A DNA stretch of 64,000 nucleotides from Skeletonema tropicum (lineage: Eukaryota > Bacillariophyta > Thalassiosirophyceae > Thalassiosirales > Thalassiosiraceae). Made by a program: the position numbers and the translations under genes. Shown here piece after piece: positions 54,451 through 64,000 of this stretch. The DNA lies in the NCBI GenBank assembly GCA_037178625.1, contig CM074131.1, forward strand, positions 1,426,001-1,490,000, read 5' to 3'. Each line of letters begins with the position of its first letter. Positions within the stretch are counted from its first letter, which is position 1. Below the pieces are notes generated by a model. It did not search any database and was not told the origin of the DNA. It saw only the letters and a program-made list of their open reading frames with translations.

Positions 54451-55110
54451 CTCCCCGTGAATTGTAAGCTTACGCTTGCGATTCATAAAGCTAAGTCTCA
54501 TTTCATTGGAAATCTTCTCATCCATTATCGTGCACTGATTTGGGTAATATATGAAGTCGTTGAAGAAAGTTGGATCCTCTTGTATGAAGGTAATTTCTTC
54601 TTGAGTGTGTCCGAGTAGTTGACTCGTTGACTCCGTCCAGGAGGTATTATCGACATTGTAAAATTCTCGTTGCGGTATACTCCCCCTTGATGATAATGTG
54701 TCGGCTCCAAGGTTTGTAGATTCAACCGTACTCTGCTTCTTGTGAATTGAACGATAAGATTCTGATCCTCGCCTTCTCTCCCAACAGAACAGGTATTTCC
54801 GCTGGGTCTTCCTCAATCGTCTCCCGTAAAAATCCTTCCAATCTGTGCTATGTTTTGGGGCTTCTTCGACATGCATTATAGACGTAGCAAGTCTCCTGTC
54901 TGGATACCTGTCCAGGTAACGTATAATTCCGTAAATAGCTTTCGAGGTGTCCAAGACGAAGTGCGGTCATGTATTGTGTCATGATGACGACATCAATCTG
55001 AATATAAATGCGTCCAAATCCAATCGATCGAAGCATTCCCATGATCTGTTGATATCTAGTTGGACACTGTTTTAACTTATCCCCGTTGGCCGCTGGGTGC
55101 ATTCAGCCCA
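54451..55110 (-). pseudogene. Copia-like reverse transcriptase/RNase H remnant
   Basis: YQQIMGMLRSIGFGRI, GHLES and AIYGIIRYLDRYPDRRLATS, then STDWKDFYG and KKQSTVES, follow the order of diatom copia RT C-terminus and RNase H (where KKQ.TVE.ST is the usual motif). They lie in two frames with losses, and the acidic RNase H residues are not all seen. Not functional. Confidence 0.6.
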
Positions 55111-56374
55111 ATATGATGACCGGTATTAATGTATGCTTGGATTCCCTCGGCACCAAATCTGGCAACATGTTTTGATCATGCTTGCGGTCAAAATGATCCC
55201 TATATACCGGCTGGATCAATCTTCACCAGCCTCTACGGTCTCCCCGTAAACGTAAATACCTTTCAATGTACGTCCTTTCAATGTAACCCCTCAGATGCAT
55301 CGCGGTCCTGTATGCCCGAGTGTCACGAGATGCTTTGATCAAAATTGATCGTCGTACAGAAATGAGTTGCTGGTATCTTTACCTCTTTCACCGCTTTAGT
55401 CCGGTGACTAGTTCTAGCGTTCTGGATACTTAATTGATTGAGTTCTCTCTCCTCCTTCTCATTCATCGTGTTGTCTCAGAGGCTCTTGCCATGTCCTTCT
55501 TCCTGCCCGAGGTCGTTTATTATTCTCTCAGAGCTTAATCATCACCTCGTTCGGGTTCTTGGTTCTTGGTAGGATGTCGTTTACGTTGACCGATATTATC
55601 TCATAATGGATGATGGATTGTGTCCCTAATCGCGTGTCTTGAGAGTGACTCTTCATCCTGTATACACCTTTGGCAAGCATAGTTCTGTACGTTGTAAATC
55701 ATGTTACGCATAGTGGCAAATCTTCACTTCATTCCCTTTATCTTCACTATCTCAAGTGATTCTAACTTCGAGCCACGTTCTCACTTAAATTCAAGCGTGC
55801 GTTGCCCATACAAAAATTCGTGGCCGGTACGTCTAATGGCAGTTTTGTACATGAGGTAAGCATTGTCCCGTGGGTGACAGATCTGGGTCTGTACCTGTGC
55901 CGTTTTACCCAAACTTTGATGCGTTTGGCTGTTCAAGGAGTCGTTTCCTCGCAACCTCTTCTATGTTCCGATATGTGTCGCCTGTATTGCTTGTGTAACA
56001 TGTGGGATGTCGTGTTTCCAGAGTCAGCATGTGACTTCCTTGGTATGTTGGTGTTGGCTCTCCTGCTATTGCCTCATCACCTCTCGCATATCTCTACATC
56101 TTTAAGTCGGCCTCTTGTTGTCGTGGTTATATCGCCTCGTTTAAGTCGGTCTCTTGTTTTCGTGGTTATATCGCCTCGTTCAAGTCGTTTAAATTTGTGC
56201 ATCAAATTGTCCAGTGCGTCTCTAGTTCAACTCGCATTAGCCTGGCCTATATCTCGTGTTTCAGCATCACGAGCGAGAGGTATATCACTCATATTCTCCT
56301 CGTATGCCGAGTCTTTTGTTGGTCGAGTTGGTGATTGGTCGCATCAGTCTCTTGAAGTCTGTGGTGGCTTTACT
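55111..56374. other. Element interior with 39-bp tandem repeat
   Basis: No gene. A 39-bp unit (TTAAGTCGGCCTCTTGTTG...) occurs about 2.2 times at 56102-56188. Confidence 0.5.
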
Positions 56375-56881
56375 TCATCTACCACAATTGACATCTAACC
56401 GTCCGAGATAACCTATCGATGGCACCCCGTACTCTGTCAGACCTTCTCCCTTCTCTTGCCGTTTGAGATTGGTCTCACCTGATATATTCCAAATCATTTG
56501 CAGCTCCATTATCGTTTGATAATATGAATTTGTGATCCCTAGTCTGAGTGTCCTACTACAAGTAGGTCGATGCGAGCCTAGTTGTTGTTGTCGTCTCATA
56601 CTAAGAAGGCTTGTTGTCGATGCATCTAGAATCGTCTCCAAATGTATTAGGGCGCTCCCGCAGTGCTTGTCATGCAATTGCTCTCAAGTATTGTCAGCAG
56701 TCACCTCAACTGCGGGTCCTACGCGTGGTCTTAACGTCCTAGTTTCATGGAACTCACTGACAATAACCACTAAGCTATCGAGTCGGCTTGTCGGAAATGT
56801 TTTGCTCTGCTCTGCTAACGCAATTATGCCCATGTAAGTTATCACGGTGTTCACACCATAGTTATCATGATACAAGTTCAA
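56375..56881 (-). pseudogene. Broken retroelement-like coding trace
   Basis: On the minus strand VGPAVEVTADNT and, in another frame, DKHCGSALIHLETILDAST then LLSMRRQQQLGSHRP read like one former protein, separated by a stop and frame change. The family is not recognised. Its location inside the element suggests gag or pol origin. Confidence 0.4.
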
Positions 56882-57133
56882 CTTGATGCTATATAGCCGC
56901 TCTGTGGGTCATCCAATCTTTCTCATGTTGCTTCCATTCGACCCGACCAAGGCCCAAGGCGTTCTTCAATATCATTTCTTCATTTGCGCTCTTCCGCCGA
57001 TATCTTGGTCTGTACTACCTCGTTGATTTCCTCTGCCACTGTGTCGGGTGATAAGACGTGCATCACGTTCTTCCTAGCTTGACATCTGGCGTTTAATCCA
57101 CATTCATCAATCTGCCTCGTCTATGCCATCTCT

Positions 57134-57236
57134 TTTATCTGACTCTTCTTCTCTGTCTCTTTTATCTGCCTCTTCTTCTCTGTCTCGTTTATCTGCCTCT
57201 TCTTCTCTGTCTCGTTTATCTGCCTCTTCTGTGCCG
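57134..57236. repeat. 27-bp minisatellite
   Basis: About four copies of TTTATCTGCCTCTTCTTCTC plus seven more bases, pyrimidine-rich on the plus strand. Confidence 0.8.
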
Positions 57237-57517
57237 TCTTGGGAATGTCAAGTATAAATATTCTCCCCTGCTTGACATTCAATTATTGGTCTACACGAGG
57301 TATTGCTGCCCCTTCTTGATCCTATCGAGTGTCTCCCGGTCTTGGATGTCGACCCGTCTCCAGTTCAGTGCGCATTGTTTTCACCATGTTGTTCAATCGT
57401 CCTTCACTCTGGACTCCTCATTGGTAAGATGCTATGGAGTATTTCGTTATGCCTTGGTAGTCATGGCTCGTACATTTGTTCGTCCCTTATTCTCGTACAT
57501 TTGTTTGTCCCTTGTCC

Positions 57518-57640
57518 GCAGGGCGTTTCTCCACCAATCTATTCTCTTCAGCTTTGTTTCTCCTTTGCCGCAGGGCGTTTCTCCACCAATCTATTCTCTT
57601 CAGCTTTGTTTCTCCTTTGCCGCAGGGCGTTTCTCCATCA
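57518..57640. repeat. 52-bp tandem repeat
   Basis: GCAGGGCGTTTCTCC starts units at about 57519, 57571 and 57623. The first two continue identically through CCAATCTATTCTCTTCAGC. Confidence 0.85.
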
Positions 57641-57659
57641 ATTCGGATTAGATTATCAT

Positions 57660-57742
57660 CCGCTCATCATGATGGATAGTAACGTCCTTGTCTGCGGTCC
57701 GTTCTTCAAACTACCTCCTCGGCTCATCATGATGGATAATAA
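57660..57742. repeat. Short duplication inside the element
   Basis: CTCATCATGATGGATA and AACGTCC occur twice about 61 bp apart. Confidence 0.7.
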
Positions 57743-59636
57743 CGTCCGCGGTCGTGTTGTTCTGGCTATATCCAATTTCTTGTCTTTTACACCTTGTCAT
57801 AGACTACAGCTTGTATTCGCGCCCGCTGTTATCAAAGCGATACAGCTCGTACTATATATTGGCTACGCTTATACTGAGGGATCTTTTGCCAAGATGAGGT
57901 CTTCCTATTTCTTGACATCTCAACCACATCAAGCCTGCGATTCAAAATAAGAATGTTTGTCGATTGTTAATATTTGTGTTCGCTTCCGATTCACTTTGAA
58001 TGCCCGTGCACCATTACACGCATCTAATATTTGCTCCGTCATAGAGTTCCGGAGTAACCAACTCTGTTGCTACGATCTTCTGTACGCCGATCCCAAGGTA
58101 TATTGTATGTACAACATCATGGAATTTGTCTTTGTCCCTGTCTCATCACATGGCATGAAGCTACTCCCTATCAAGTACTTGTTGACAAGCCGTTTCTTGT
58201 CATGATCGAGTTGCCACCTATTCCTTATTTTTACAGCAAGTGCTGTCCATTTCTCTCTTTCTCTCCCTCTCCCTTCCTGGAGGAAGAGTTGTTAGATGAA
58301 ACACTCTGTGCCATTCTCTCCCCATCTTTCTCGCAACATCATGGAGCTCTGTCTGCGGGTGTGCTGTACTCAATTTAGGGGATGCCATTCACTGATCTGG
58401 TTTGACCGGAGATAAAGGGATGCTCACACGAATTGTGCCAAAGTACTTGCACATACATATCATCAGAGTAACTATCACGCCGGTCGGCTCAAAATGCCAT
58501 AACCTTAAATGTCATAGCTTTGCTGTAACTGTAAGCGTTCAAGCATTCATCTTGTGTTTCAGTTTCACATTGCTTATATTCATGTCTTGAGATCAACCTC
58601 TTCCCGGCTTCCATTTGTAATCGACTTCTCATGCAGAGCAGTCCCGAATACTATTCTCACATTTATGCCCTCAAAAGGATTTTTATTCATACTTGTCGTG
58701 GTTAACGTTTGATCTCATTCTCAAGCAGGGATGCTTGTATTTCTGATAGTATCTTGTCTCCGATTCCATGTCAGATCTCTCCATGAGGTTTTGGATAGTG
58801 TACTTGGCATCCGTGACGTGCAACCTATTATATTACCAGCCCGCGTTCATTACCGTGAGCACTCTCGTTCTGGCCCGATAAGTCAGATCTCTATGATCTC
58901 TCAGAGTTTATGTGCATCTGTTGGTTAACCGCTGTTCTTGCTATTCATCTGTCTCTTAGTCCTGCTCAGTTTTCTTCGGTATTCTACTCCTCGTATACGG
59001 CAGTTGTCCTCTATCGGACTGTCTTCCTGTATATCAAAGGCTTCACGTTGATTATCGTGTTCGACATCTCTCCTCTAGAGTATCTCCCCTCAGCTTTCGT
59101 CCGAGGTGCGGCCACTCTAATCTAACTAATATGACATAGTTAACAGTGACCCTATCTTCTGGGTGCACATTAGTTTTCATCTACTGCTCTGGCCTTTTCA
59201 GCTCTCTTGTCGTCTCTCGTACAAAATATTTCTATCTCTCTTCATGACCAATCACAATCCCTATTCTTTTTCATTCCCGACCGATCATGTTCCCTATTCT
59301 TTTCCGCTTACCAACATTACAGGCACTCCGGCCGTCTCACTTTACGCCAGGCACTCCGGCCATCTTTCCTCCGTCAGGCACTTCGACCATGACTATTACT
59401 ATTTATGCTCTCGTTCAGGTGTTTGCCTCACTTACTCGATCTATTTCATTCTTTCCTATTCTAGGCTCCGCTGGCCCCACCTCCTGGTGGTATTTCTCTT
59501 TCTTCTCCAACGACGCGGTGGCGCTTTGCCATTTACGTTTACTTTTCCTCTATCTCTCCAAGAATGCGGCGGAATTTTGCCATTGACTGTTACATCGTTA
59601 ATATTCTCTGTTATCCCTATTCCATTCGTGATCCTG

Positions 59637-59775
59637 CTGGCTCCTTGCAGCGATATTCTTTAATATTCCCTATCTGCGGCTCCTTGCAGCAATTTCTCGT
59701 GTTACCACTGGCTCCTTGCAGCAATTTCCGTCGCCCTTGGCTCCTTGCAGGGTCTATACTGGCTCCTTGCAGTAT
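59637..59775. repeat. GGCTCCTTGCAG motif cluster
   Basis: Five copies of GGCTCCTTGCAG with variable spacers. Just upstream (59328-59390) CAGGCACTCCGGCC occurs twice with a diverged third copy. Confidence 0.8.
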
Positions 59776-59870
59776 TTCTGTTCTTCCGATCACCCCTCCT
59801 GGGTGATTATCCGTATGTTTCCGTTTCCACACCCCGCCTGGGTGATATATGGGTTTCCTTGTTTCCACAC

Positions 59871-60140
59871 CGCAGGATCTGCTCCTGGGTGATATTTTGC
59901 CGCACCGCAGGATCCGCTCCTGGGTGATATTTTGCCGCACCGCAGGATCAGCTCCTGGGTGATATTTTGCCGCACCGCAGGATCAGCTCCTGGGTGATAT
60001 TTTGCCGCACCGCAGGATCCGCTCCTGGGTGATATTTTGCCGCACCGCAGGATCAGCTCCTGGGTGATATTTTGCCGCACCGCAGGATCAGCTCCTGGGT
60101 GATATTTTGCCGCACCGCAGGATCAGCTCCTGGGTGATAT
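59871..60140. repeat. 35-bp minisatellite, about eight copies
   Basis: Units start with CGCAGGATC at 59871, 59906, 59941 and every 35 bp to 60116. They differ mainly at one position (AGCTCC or CGCTCC). Degenerate relatives (CCTGGGTGAT) lie from 59798. Confidence 0.95.
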
Positions 60141-60571
60141 CTGTTTCCAGCTCCACGTCTAGTGGTGCCTATCCGTCAATAGTTAGTTTGGGCCAATTCC
60201 TTTTATGCAGACGGGGGCATTCCTCCCCAGCAGGGCCGATTTATTTATCGCCAGCATTCCTCGGCGATGGTTGTTGATATCCCAGGTGTCCTTACTGGAG
60301 GGCCAATTATTATGCCGGCGTCCTCGGCAATTCATTATATCGATATCGAATCTCTTTCCTCCTTTCCTCCCGCATTCCTCGGCAAATTCTTATCGCTCCT
60401 CCCAGTCAAATATAACCTCAGTGAACTGGTTCCATTTCCTCATACTTATTATGTCCGCGTTCCTCCCCGTCGGAGAATAGAATAAATATTGTCATCATTT
60501 TCTCCCCGTATTCTATTCTTTTCGAACGCTGCCATCGTAGATACAGCCGTGAGAATGGCTGTCTGATAAAC

Positions 60572-60744
60572 CGATTCGTTTCTCACTCTACGTTAATGAT
60601 TACGTAATATACAGACTAATCAGTACTACTGCGATAACATCAACTAATAATATAATTACATGGTAAGGATACATAACAAGGATAAAGATGGTGAGAAGTG
60701 AGTGATCGTCTAAGGGAATGAGACGTTCCGTGCTACACGAAACG
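60572..60744 (-). repeat. Terminal direct repeat (5' LTR of minus-oriented element)
   Basis: No difference from 54278-54450 was found by eye over 173 bp. Followed by ACAG, part of the CGACAG target duplication. Confidence 0.85.
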
Positions 60745-60748
60745 ACAG

Positions 60749-61224
60749 AATGACAGCACAGTTGACAGCGGTGCTCCATTATTACGTTACGATGATGGCG
60801 ACACATTTTAGAGTTCGCATTCGACATCATCCCGCATCACAACAACATACAAAAAAATCCCTACTTATATTCATCACGCAGGAAGAGCGAAGAGCTGAAA
60901 GATCCGACGATGGCAATGCCTCCCTCTCTCTAGAAGCCATTCATTCAATCATGGATGGCAGCGGCCGAAAAAAAGTCGTTGAGATCACTTGCCACTGCTT
61001 TCAAGAGCTCATAATTTTTCATTCGGCAAACTGTCAACATCATTTACTAGCAAATCACCATGTCTACCAACTACTCACCTCCGCTCGCCGGCCGCTTCTA
61101 CCGCCGCCTTCCAACAACTTTCACCCGCAAGCATCGCCTTTCGCCGCAGCCGATGAATACAGTGATTCATGATCCTCTGTTCAGTTTTGATAGATGGATG
61201 AGATCAAGCAACAATCAACTTCAG
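60749..61224. other. Original upstream side of the APEH locus, no clear gene
   Basis: Flank displaced by the retroelement. A 140-codon frame (60750-61172) and CACCATGTCTACCAAC at 61056, a good start context, are present, but neither protein is recognised and the second runs into the tandem repeat. Confidence 0.35.
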
Positions 61225-61493
61225 CACCGTGGAAGCCGGTGCTATATAAATTGGCCCATCGCTGAGGAAAGCCGGCGATTCAAATAATGGCCCATCCATC
61301 GCTGAGGAAGCCGGCGATTCAAATAACGGCCCATTCATCGCTGAGGTAAAGCCGGCGATTCAAATAACGGCCCATCCATCGCTGAGGTAAAGCCGGCGAT
61401 TCAAATAACGGCCCATTCATCGCTGAGGAAAGCCGGCGATTCAAATAATGGCCCAGTATCGCCGAGGAAGGCCGGCGATTAATTAAATTGGCC
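61225..61493. repeat. About 40-bp tandem repeat
   Basis: Six units of CGCTGAGGTAAAGCCGGCG followed by ATTCAAATAACGGCCCAT, period 39-41 bp, with a diverged first copy at 61225. GCCGGC is a palindromic core in each unit. Confidence 0.9.
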
Positions 61494-62206
61494 CTGCTTT
61501 TCATTATTCCTTCGGGTGTACTCGGTTTGGGGTCCGAGAGAGATAGTAATGGTCGGTTTCCAAGGTGGGTCATGGCGGCCTTTGAAGGTGTCGAGAGGCT
61601 TAAACAGAGTGTTCGTCCTCCCCAGGGGATAAGATGGGCACAGTTCCTTTAGGGTTTGCCAGACCATAAATCCGTCGTTAAACTACCGTTCGATCTCTTC
61701 GAAAAGTATCCCCACCCACAATGTTTACAGCTTGTCTTTGGTTTGATTTGGGGGGCAACATCTTGTCGTTCTGTCTGCGATGATAATAAGTTAGAAAATC
61801 ATCTATTTACCAACACATTATCTCTAACGAATCATTTGCTTCTTTTACTTTTACTCTGCTTGGTAGTTCATATTGACTCATGTACACCACGAAGAACTTC
61901 ATCTACACCAAAAGTTACCGTCCATCCTTGCTTCTCGGCAATATCTTCCAAGAGAAGACAAGGTCAACCGCTGCCGTGCCCGCTACCACGCTGTAGTTCA
62001 TACGAAGTCATCCAACACACTACTCTCCATGAAGAAGGGTCTGCTGAGCACCGAAATACTTCTATCCTCCAGTTGCTACTTCTATTGTTATATGTATGGT
62101 AAATGCTCGCTCTATACTCTTCACAAACCATACCACAGCCAAAGAAGTTGACATCAATACATACACTACTACTTCGACCAAGTAGAGACAATGTGAAGTG
62201 ACTCAT
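61494..62206. other. No clear gene
   Basis: Open frames up to 148 codons overlap in different frames without a recognisable protein. One frame at 61873 reads like a coding remnant (HHEELHLHQKLPSILASR). Confidence 0.35.
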
Positions 62207-62215
62207 AACCATCGT

Positions 62216-62331
62216 CATCTAGTGGCCCATTATAGTCGGCGGTGATACTAGACAAGCTCATTTGTACTGCTCAGACAACTAACGTCAGTAGAAGCAATGC
62301 TACAGTATAGCTGATCTGAGAGGTCCAGCCC
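62216..62331. repeat. Diverged satellite monomer, first part
   Basis: AGTGGCCCATTATAGTCGG, then GATACTAGACAAGC, ACTGCTCAGAC, TAGAAGC and TCTGAGAGGTCCA follow the left-end monomer in order, with many substitutions. Confidence 0.85.
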
Positions 62332-62622
62332 CCATGGCATCCTTCCCCTTGCCAATTCCTCATGGTCTGCTTCCAAACCAGCCCACCAGCGATTCTATGG
62401 CCACTCCTACACAGCACCCACCCCCCAGATCCATTTCCTTCAACAGTTTGGCCTTGCCTGCACCAAAGCGTTCGCTTTCCACATCCGTCGACCAGTTAGT
62501 TCCCGGCAGGCTACACAGGCGTCTTCGGGACCAGCCCGAGCCCCTCCAGGATTAAATTCTTCTTTCTCTACTGACACCGGCGTCTAGAGAGTAGTGACTA
62601 AAATAATCTATCTATCTATCCA
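62332..62622. other. Insertion splitting the satellite monomer
   Basis: About 290 bp, with a 73-codon frame starting at CCATGG (MASFPLPIPHGLL...). It ends in a short TATC microsatellite at 62605-62621. Origin unknown. Confidence 0.5.
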
Positions 62623-62712
62623 GTGTGGGCTGGCCAGCAGCACCACATTCTACCAAATCGTATCTATCGCCAGCTATCGCCGTCGGTATGGGCATGAGCC
62701 GCTGCTCTCCTG
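62623..62712. repeat. Diverged satellite monomer, second part
   Basis: GTGTGGGCTGGCCAGCAGCA, ACATTCTACCAAATCGTATC and GGTATGGGCATGAGCCGCT continue the monomer exactly where the first part stopped. Confidence 0.8.
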
Positions 62713-62779
62713 CTGCTCTATCTTCTCTCTCTAGAGAGAGAGTGGCGTACATCTAAATAATGAGAGGAGCTAAGTCGTT

Positions 62780-62819
62780 CGGTCGGTCGGTCGGTCGGTC
62801 GGTCGGTCGGTCGGTCGTT
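62780..62819. repeat. (CGGT)n microsatellite
   Basis: About nine copies of CGGT in a row. Confidence 0.95.
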
Positions 62820-62860
62820 CTGTCCGGGCCCTTTGGCGTGTCCTTTGGCCTTCACGGGCA

Positions 62861-63204
62861 TTTTCGATCGACTCTTTCTTTGATTGGCTTGATTTGACCC
62901 CTTGCCCCCCCCGTTTTTAGAATTTTCGATTGACTCTTTCTTTGATTGGCTTAGATTTGATTGTTCAGGGGGGACACCCCCCCTTGCCCCCCCGTTTTTA
63001 GAATTTTCGATTGACTCTTTCTTTGATTGGCTTAGATTTGATTGTTCAGGGGGGACACCCCCCCCTTGCCCCCCCGTTTTTAGAATTTTCGATTGACTCT
63101 TTCTTTGATTGGCTTAGATTTGATTGTTCAGGGGGGGACACCCCCCCTTGCCCCCCGTTTTTAGAATTTTCGATTGACTCTTTCTTTGATTGGCTTAGAT
63201 TTGA
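62861..63204. repeat. 81-bp tandem repeat with C and G tracts
   Basis: TTTTCGATTGACTCTTTC begins units at 62923, 63004, 63085 and 63167, with a shorter diverged unit at 62861. Each unit has a G6-7 run followed by C7-8 and CCCCCC runs. The last unit runs into the MORN fragment at the same TTAGATTTGA point. Confidence 0.9.
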
Positions 63205-63545
63205 CGAGATGCATGGAATAGGAAAGATGACACATAAGGACGGGCGAGTATGCAAGGGTATTTGGGAGAACGGAAAGATTGTATATGAAGGAGAGTTGAA
63301 CGAAAATGGGAAGCCACACGGAAGAGGCAAATGGACCTACTCGGATTCGGTGAATGGAAGAGAGGAAAGAAGTGTGGTCAGTTTGAAAACATTTATATTG
63401 TCAGGGTCGAGGTCAGCGAGCAAGTCTACTACGAGAACGATGAAGTCAAATCGGACTCAAACGTGAAGCGTGAAGCACTGGATGCAGACACCGATAATGA
63501 AGATGCCCCACCGAGCAAGCGCCGTAACATTTGCGTTACTAGGTA
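63205..63545 (+). pseudogene. MORN-repeat protein fragment, truncated and frameshifted
   Basis: MHGIGKMTHKDGRVCKGIWE then YEGELNENGKPHGRGKWTY has the spacing of MORN repeats (G.G...DG..Y.G.W..G). At about 63340 the frame changes to GEWKRGKKCGQFE, the next expected MORN piece, followed by an acidic and basic tail ending DAPPSKRRNICVTR. The 5' part is missing and replaced by the 81-bp repeat. MORN proteins bind membranes or act as scaffolds. A real spliced gene cannot be excluded, but no upstream exon is visible. Confidence 0.6.

Positions 63546-64000
<455 letters not shown>

Larger units (their letters stand above)
54278..60744 (-). mobile_element. LTR retroelement, recent insertion with decayed or non-coding interior
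   Basis: 6.5-kb insertion with 173-bp terminal direct repeats and a CGACAG target duplication. The order of copia-like RT/RNase H traces next to the left repeat, and the purine tract, set the orientation to the minus strand. After the right repeat (minus strand) GTTTATCAGACAGCC faintly resembles an initiator-tRNA primer site. No intact gag or pol is present: the interior holds broken coding traces and at least six unrelated minisatellites. It behaves like a large non-autonomous derivative mobilised in trans. Confidence 0.75.

Noticed and set aside
59790..60080. 96-codon minus-strand repeat protein
   Set aside because: It is the 35-bp minisatellite read through. Unit length is not a multiple of three, and there is no gene context.
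59871..60140. CRISPR-like array
   Set aside because: Units are contiguous 35-bp copies without variable spacers, in a eukaryotic genome.

Overview
The window looks like nuclear DNA of a diatom, probably a centric one. Two proteins begin with a signal peptide whose predicted cleavage site is followed by Phe (AF|QTPP and AF|TAP), the plastid bipartite-targeting motif of diatoms and their relatives. Introns are few and short (about 70-115 bp, GT..AG). Neighbouring genes often converge with only 45-140 bp between stop codons. Transposon remnants resemble diatom copia and gypsy elements. The species call is inference.

Layout. 1-4200 is a satellite array of about 185-bp monomers with two higher-order periods. 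5034-11089 holds an unrecognised gene, a TDP2-like endonuclease/exonuclease/phosphatase gene with altered catalytic residues, and a PHS-type MFS transporter. 11361-18748 is a repeat-rich, rearranged block built from a family with GAATCCTAGGATTC palindromes, a GTGGTC-motif repeat and a probable TA-inserting element; I find no intact gene there. 19096-25984 contains a DMT transporter, another palindrome element (the cleanest copy, 21106-22152), a predicted plastid aromatic amino acid permease and a spinster-like MFS transporter.

26372-41821 is a dense housekeeping block: RPB2 (Pol II), a Sec1/Munc18 protein, an OSCA/CSC1 channel, a ZIFL-like MFS transporter, a CDIN1-like nuclease and RPC3 (Pol III). 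42586-45487 holds a gypsy integrase remnant, a probable LTR and gene-poor DNA. 45488-54103 contains a predicted plastid ascorbate peroxidase, a large ankyrin protein, a BPNT1-like phosphatase and an acylaminoacyl peptidase.

54278-60744 is one 6.5-kb insertion bounded by 173-bp terminal repeats that read identical and by a CGACAG target duplication. Inside it are only decayed copia-like coding traces and many unrelated minisatellites. From 60749 to the end there are more tandem repeats, one split diverged copy of the left-end satellite, and a broken MORN-repeat gene fragment.

The genes do not form a pathway; they are a normal eukaryotic mix of transport, transcription, trafficking and redox functions. 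The most unusual items are the TDP2-like protein with SUMO-interaction-like motifs, the palindrome-ended elements and the inversion they record, the identical-LTR element with a dead interior, and the higher-order satellite.
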